Source: CADAWZ01 sp045114665 (GTDB lineage: Bacteria > Vulcanimicrobiota > CADAWZ01). From it: a DNA stretch of 9,426 bases. Where the stretch lies: positions 1 through 9,426 of the forward strand of contig JBGUKW010000133.1 of assembly GCA_045114665.1 (NCBI GenBank), written 5' to 3'. This document shows, piece by piece, positions 5,908 to 9,426 of the stretch (the first letter of the stretch is position 1; every line of letters starts with the position of its first letter). The translations under genes and the position numbers were made by a program. The notes beneath the pieces were generated by a model. It saw only the letters and a program-made list of their open reading frames with translations. It was not told the DNA's origin and searched no databases.

Positions 5908-6158
5908 TCCGTCCTCTTACTTTAAATTGATTAATATTTTAAAATAAGTCCTATTTATGCAATTCTATTCTATATAATCTATCTAAAATCTTTCAAATAA
6001 AAAATTAACAATATTGCATTTTTTTGAAATAATATTATAAAAAAGAAAAGGTCTAAAAAGGATTAAATTTGCCTTAAATAGAATAAAAGAAAAGAGAAAA
6101 GAGCCATTAAAATTATGGCAATTTAAAGAATCGACTGAAGTCGTTAGGGGGTATTGAT
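5908..6158. promoter_or_regulatory. divergent intergenic region between hsdS and phoH
   Basis: This 251-base AT-rich gap must carry the start signals for both genes. For hsdS, a minus-strand TTGAAA (5991-5996) is followed by TATAGA (5969-5974, 16-bp gap) or TAGAAT (5967-5972, 18-bp gap), a plausible but weak sigma70 promoter. On the plus side I see no convincing -35/-10 pair. Two small inverted repeats precede phoH: GCCAT/ATGGC (6103-6107, 6115-6119) and CGACT-GA-AGTCG (6132-6143). A purine-rich stretch covers 6040-6105. Confidence 0.4.
6146..6151 (+). promoter_or_regulatory. ribosome binding site for the PIN-PhoH gene
   Basis: AGGGGG ends seven bases before the ATG at 6159. It lies immediately after the hairpin CGACTGAAGTCG (6132-6143), so that structure could affect access to it. 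Confidence 0.65.
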
Positions 6159-7532
6159 ATGGCGAGAAAAACATTTGTTTTGGATACCAATGTATTGCTT
6201 CACTCAGCAGATGCACTCAATTCATTTGAAGACAATGAAATCGTAATTCCAATAGTTGTCCTTGATGAAATAGATAAGTTTAAAAAAGGCTCTTCTGAAA
6301 TAAATAGAAATGCAAGACTTTTCATAAAAAAATTAGACGAACTAAGACTTCAAGGTTCTTTGACAGATGGAATAGAACTTCCAAATGGAGGTCTATTAAA
6401 AGTTGTCATTGACTTAGGAAAAACAGCAATGTCAAAACTTCTTCCAGACGGTTTTGAAAATTCAAATGACAACAGAATTTTAGCACATGTACTGGAACTA
6501 AAAAAACACAATAAAACAAGAAAAACAATACTCGTCAGTAAAGATATAAATATGAGAGTAAAAGCTGATGCTATGGGCATAACAGCAGAAGATTATGAAG
6601 CGGATAAAGTTGAAATAAACGAGTTATATACAGGACAGACAGAAATCTATATAACACCAGAAGAAATGTCTGATTTCTACAAAACTGGAAAGATGACAAA
6701 TCACATAGAAGATCTAAAGCCAAATGAATATGTTACAATGATCAACTCAAATAACCCAAATGGTACTGCTTTGGGAAGATATGACAGCATTATGCGTGAA
6801 ATAGTACCTCTAAAAATAGAGGATTCCATATTTGGAATAACTCCTCGAAATAGAGAACAAAGATTTGCTGCAGATATGCTTTTAAACGACAAAATAAAAC
6901 TTGTAACAATTATGGGAAAAGCAGGAACAGGAAAAACACTTCTTGCATTGGCAGCAGGACTTAGCAAGGTAATAGGTTCAAGTGATATTTACGACGGAGA
7001 TGACGAAGTTACAAGATTTAGAAAACTCAATGTCTATAGACCAATAATTCCAATGGGTAAAGACATAGGATATCTACCAGGAAGAGAAGAAGACAAAATC
7101 CATCCATACATGTATCCAATTTATGACAATCTCGAATATTTGTTGCATGATGATTCATTTAGAAAAGATGATGAAAAATTCTCAGGAACAAATATAACAG
7201 CAAAATATCTTCAAGATGCAGAAAAACTTGAAGTAAAAGCTCTCACATACATAAGAGGAAGAAGTTTGCCATATCAAATTATCCTTGTTGACGAAGCTCA
7301 AAACTTGACCCCACATGAGGCCAAAACAATAATAACAAGAGCAGGCGAGGGCACAAAGATAATACTTACTGGTGATATAAACCAAATAGATAATCCATAT
7401 ATAGATTCAACAAGTAATGGTCTTGCATACATAGTAGAGCGTTTCAAATATCAAAATTTAGCTGCACATGTAACATTGACAAAAGGAGAGAGATCAGATC
7501 TCGCTGAATTAGCTGCAACTCTACTTGATTAA
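6159..7532 (+). CDS. PIN-PhoH protein (PhoH2/YlaK-like RNA nuclease-ATPase)
   Basis: This is a 457-aa cytoplasmic protein fusing an N-terminal PIN ribonuclease domain to a C-terminal PhoH P-loop ATPase, the PhoH2/YlaK arrangement and usual length. The PIN domain (about 5-150) opens with VLDTNVLL and shows candidate metal-binding acids D9, E37 (VLDEIDK), D104 (NDNRIL) and D129 (SKDI). The PhoH domain (about 225-457) begins ITPRNREQRFA and carries Walker A GKAGTGKT (253-260), Walker B IILVDEAQN (374-382), LTGDINQID (402-410) and GERSDLAELA (443-452). All catalytic elements appear intact. Studied PhoH2 proteins couple ATP-driven RNA unwinding to RNA cleavage; a role in RNA turnover here is by family. 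It heads a plus-strand group, with the next gene starting 30 bases after its stop. Confidence 0.95.
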   Translation: MARKTFVLDTNVLLHSADALNSFEDNEIVIPIVVLDEIDKFKKGSSEINRNARLFIKKLDELRLQGSLTDGIELPNGGLLKVVIDLGKTAMSKLLPDGFENSNDNRILAHVLELKKHNKTRKTILVSKDINMRVKADAMGITAEDYEADKVEINELYTGQTEIYITPEEMSDFYKTGKMTNHIEDLKPNEYVTMINSNNPNGTALGRYDSIMREIVPLKIEDSIFGITPRNREQRFAADMLLNDKIKLVTIMGKAGTGKTLLALAAGLSKVIGSSDIYDGDDEVTRFRKLNVYRPIIPMGKDIGYLPGREEDKIHPYMYPIYDNLEYLLHDDSFRKDDEKFSGTNITAKYLQDAEKLEVKALTYIRGRSLPYQIILVDEAQNLTPHEAKTIITRAGEGTKIILTGDINQIDNPYIDSTSNGLAYIVERFKYQNLAAHVTLTKGERSDLAELAATLLD

Positions 7533-7562
7533 TATTTCAAATTGAAAGAATTTTATAAAACC

Positions 7563-8855
7563 ATGAAGAAAATCTTGCTACCTATTTTTTTAATAACCTT
7601 GACTTTATTTCCTTTTGAGGCTATCGCCAATAACAAATTTAATTTTGTTAAATCAACAACAAAAGGAATAAGTGTCAAACTTCCAAATGAAAAAAATATA
7701 CAACAATATAGAATTACATATTTGGAAAAAGCAAAAAAACAAAGTGAGGGTGGAGATAATCTTCAAGCCTGTTTAACTGTCAGAAAACTTATAGATTTAC
7801 TTCTAAAAAAAACAAGTGAAATGACAGTCGATGAATGGATTGCTTCATATGGCAGATTTTATAAAGAAGTAACAGAAATTCAAAATCAATACAAAAAAAA
7901 GTTTATTGAATCAAGAAATATTTCAATAAAAAAAGATTATGAACAGATAAAGAGAGATAGACTATCGGTAAAAAATTTTCCGAAAATAAAAGAAATTAAA
8001 GACATAAATTCTTTTATATCTATCGATGGTCTTCTCTCTATAAAATCAATTAATGATTCATATTCAGATAATTCACATATAGGAATAACAATATTTGATA
8101 ACAATGAAAAAATATTTGAAGAACTTCCTATTCCTGATGATGGAAAAAATCCACAAATAAAAAGATGGAGTAAAAAATATATAATAAAATCTCCAAAGTG
8201 GTCTCCAACTGGTGAAAATTATGCCTATTTATTAAACGGAGCATTGTGTATATCCTCACAAATAAATAAACCAATTTTAATATCTGAAATAAAAGATATA
8301 GATAATTCAAATGATATATCATTTGAATGGTCAAATGACGGAAAAAATTTATGTTATCTAAGAAAAACACATAATGAAACAACTGCATTTATAAACAATA
8401 TATCTGAAAAGAAAGAACAAAAAATAGGAAAAGCCGAAAATATATCAATATCTTCAAATGGAAAATTTGCAGTTATTGAAAATAATGGAAAAATATCACT
8501 TTACAATTCAGATACAAATAAATTAACAGATTTTGCAAATGGTAAAAAACCAACATTTTCAACAGATGACAAAAATATTATTTATGCATCAAATAATAAC
8601 TCTATAAATTCAAAACAAATATCAGATAAAAAAGAAAAAATATTATTCAAAGGCAAAAAAGATAAAAATATAATATCGATAGCAGGAATTTCAAAAAATA
8701 TCACAGCTGTTGTATTTGCAGATGGAAATCTGATATTATTGATTAATGATAAAAATATATTGCCAATAACAAATAAAACTGGAAAAATTGAAAAATCATT
8801 TCCAAATTCAATAAATGGAATTTTATGCGAAAATAAATTTGTAAAATTTAACTGA
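7563..8855 (+). CDS. secreted beta-propeller-like protein (TolB/PD40-type repeats), unknown function
   Basis: This is a 430-aa exported protein. Residues 1-22 form a signal peptide (KK start, hydrophobic core, cleavage near AIA-N). Residues 45-135 are charged and helical. From about residue 150 the sequence is strand-rich, with repeating blade-like motifs: KWSPTGENYAYLL (212-224), EWSNDGKNLCYL (255-266), SISSNGKFAVIE (295-306) and TFSTDDKNIIYAS (331-343). The W/F-S-x-D/N-G-K pattern is that of TolB/PD40 beta-propellers. I do not recognise a named family. The start is uncertain: TTG at 7542 would add seven residues, but the ATG at 7563 gives a cleaner signal peptide. Neither has a strong SD; GAAAGA at 7544-7549 is distant. 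It lies between PhoH and the septum protein and is probably in their operon. Confidence 0.7.
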   Translation: MKKILLPIFLITLTLFPFEAIANNKFNFVKSTTKGISVKLPNEKNIQQYRITYLEKAKKQSEGGDNLQACLTVRKLIDLLLKKTSEMTVDEWIASYGRFYKEVTEIQNQYKKKFIESRNISIKKDYEQIKRDRLSVKNFPKIKEIKDINSFISIDGLLSIKSINDSYSDNSHIGITIFDNNEKIFEELPIPDDGKNPQIKRWSKKYIIKSPKWSPTGENYAYLLNGALCISSQINKPILISEIKDIDNSNDISFEWSNDGKNLCYLRKTHNETTAFINNISEKKEQKIGKAENISISSNGKFAVIENNGKISLYNSDTNKLTDFANGKKPTFSTDDKNIIYASNNNSINSKQISDKKEKILFKGKKDKNIISIAGISKNITAVVFADGNLILLINDKNILPITNKTGKIEKSFPNSINGILCENKFVKFN

Positions 8856-8863
8856 GTTCTCAG

Positions 8864-9361
8864 ATGTCAAAAGAAACTATTAATAAAGACACAACATATT
8901 TTAAACATAAAAAAGAAAGAACATTGACCAAATTCAAAAGATTTTTACTCTTTTTAATTTTAGGTACAATAGTATCATTTCTCATAAGTTTCTTTTTTAT
9001 AAAAAGCTATATGGTAAAATCTGCGGAATACAATGCCAAACTTGCAGAAATAAAAATTCTACAACAAGAAAAAGAAAAATTAGAAGAAGAAAATGAAATT
9101 CTTCAAAGTAAGATAGAATATCTAAAAACAGAAAAAGGCGTAGAATCAGTAGCAAGAGAAAAATTGGGATTTGTAAAACCTTCAGAAATAGCTTTTGTTG
9201 TTGTAAATGATAAAAACTCCCCTACTTCATCTACAAAAATAAAAAAAGATAAAACAACAGAAAAAGGTACTCCTAAAAAAGAAATAAAAGAAAAAAAAAT
9301 AAATTGGTTTGATTTACTTTGGAGAGATTTATTTAGCGGAGGAGGAAAGTTAAGTAATTAA
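8864..9361 (+). CDS. FtsB/DivIC-like septum formation initiator
   Basis: This is a 165-aa bitopic membrane protein of the FtsB/DivIC family (PF04977), which bridges FtsL and FtsQ/DivIB in the divisome and helps activate septal peptidoglycan synthesis. Residues 1-26 are a basic cytoplasmic tail, 27-46 a single membrane segment and 52-90 a coiled coil (KLAEIKILQQEKEKLEEENE). The family hallmark follows: EKGVESVAREKLGFVKPSEI (90-109), ending in FVVV. It is longer than most members because of a lysine-rich linker (117-146) and an aromatic end, INWFDLLWRDLF (146-157). The ATG is eight bases after the previous stop with no clear SD; it directly follows the small palindrome CTGAGTTCTCAG (8852-8863). 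Coupled translation with the upstream gene is likely. Confidence 0.85.
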   Translation: MSKETINKDTTYFKHKKERTLTKFKRFLLFLILGTIVSFLISFFFIKSYMVKSAEYNAKLAEIKILQQEKEKLEEENEILQSKIEYLKTEKGVESVAREKLGFVKPSEIAFVVVNDKNSPTSSTKIKKDKTTEKGTPKKEIKEKKINWFDLLWRDLFSGGGKLSN

Positions 9362-9366
9362 AATTA

Positions 9367-9395
9367 TTGACAAATATAATAAAAAGTGTTTAAAT
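9367..9395 (+). promoter_or_regulatory. possible promoter for the gene starting at 9415
   Basis: A perfect -35 TTGACA (9367-9372) lies six bases after the ftsB-like stop. At 17 bp spacing it is followed only by TTAAAT (9390-9395), a poor -10. A perfect TATAAT (9375-9380) is present but too close to that -35. A promoter here is plausible, but the exact boxes are uncertain. Confidence 0.4.
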
Positions 9396-9414
9396 ATGCT
9401 CATAGAGGTATATT

Positions 9415-9426
9415 ATGAACAAATTA
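9415..9426 (+). CDS. start of a further gene, cut by the window edge
   Basis: ATG at 9415 begins MNKL and runs off the end. AGAGG at 9404-9408, six bases upstream, matches the ribosome binding sites used elsewhere in the window. Product cannot be inferred from four codons. Confidence 0.6.

Noticed and set aside
9338..9349. SD-like GGAGGAGGAAAG near the end of the ftsB-like gene
   Set aside because: It encodes Gly-Gly-Gly-Lys in frame and no ATG, GTG or TTG follows at a usable distance.

Overview
The window is strongly AT-rich and reads with the standard bacterial code: TAA and TGA are both used as stops and tryptophan is TGG. It combines Sec signal peptides, an FtsB/DivIC-type division protein, a PIN-PhoH protein, an AI-2E family permease and a DUF2232-type membrane protein with AGAGG/AGGAGG ribosome binding sites. 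This suggests a low-GC bacterium, perhaps host- or gut-associated. A Gastranaerophilales/Melainabacteria-like or other low-GC gut lineage would fit, but that is inference and no rRNA or marker gene fixes the taxonomy.

Layout. Bases 1-56 may hold the tail of an upstream gene, followed by a polytopic DUF2232/YybS-like protein (57-1424). A very good sigma70-type promoter lies across that gene's 3' end and drives a secreted, Asn/Met/Pro-rich protein with a DUF5666-like C-terminal domain (1499-2650). An AI-2E family permease with a TTG start follows (2695-3864). Positions 3865-4089 hold a near-perfect 41-nt palindrome and two tiny reading frames on the minus strand. The minus-strand gene at 4090-5907 is a type I restriction-modification specificity subunit (HsdS). 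Divergent from it, across a 251-bp gap, runs a plus-strand group: PIN-PhoH ATPase (6159-7532), a secreted beta-propeller-like protein of unknown function (7563-8855), an FtsB/DivIC-like septum protein (8864-9361), and the first four codons of another gene (9415-9426).

The most notable item is the HsdS gene. It encodes three target-recognition-domain/helix units instead of the usual two. Units 2 and 3 are separated by 17 perfect copies of a tetranucleotide (TGAG on plus, CTCA on the coding strand), read as five LTHS repeats plus LTQ. In the present phase the gene is open to 605 aa. By direct reading, losing or gaining one repeat unit puts a stop within two to four codons after the tract, leaving a canonical-sized two-domain HsdS of about 405-410 aa. 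Slippage should therefore switch a third recognition domain on and off, while steps of three units change only the linker by four residues. No hsdM, hsdR or recombinase gene is visible, so the HsdS looks orphaned among chromosomal housekeeping genes. The other genes (division, RNA metabolism, envelope) look like ordinary core or conserved hypothetical genes.
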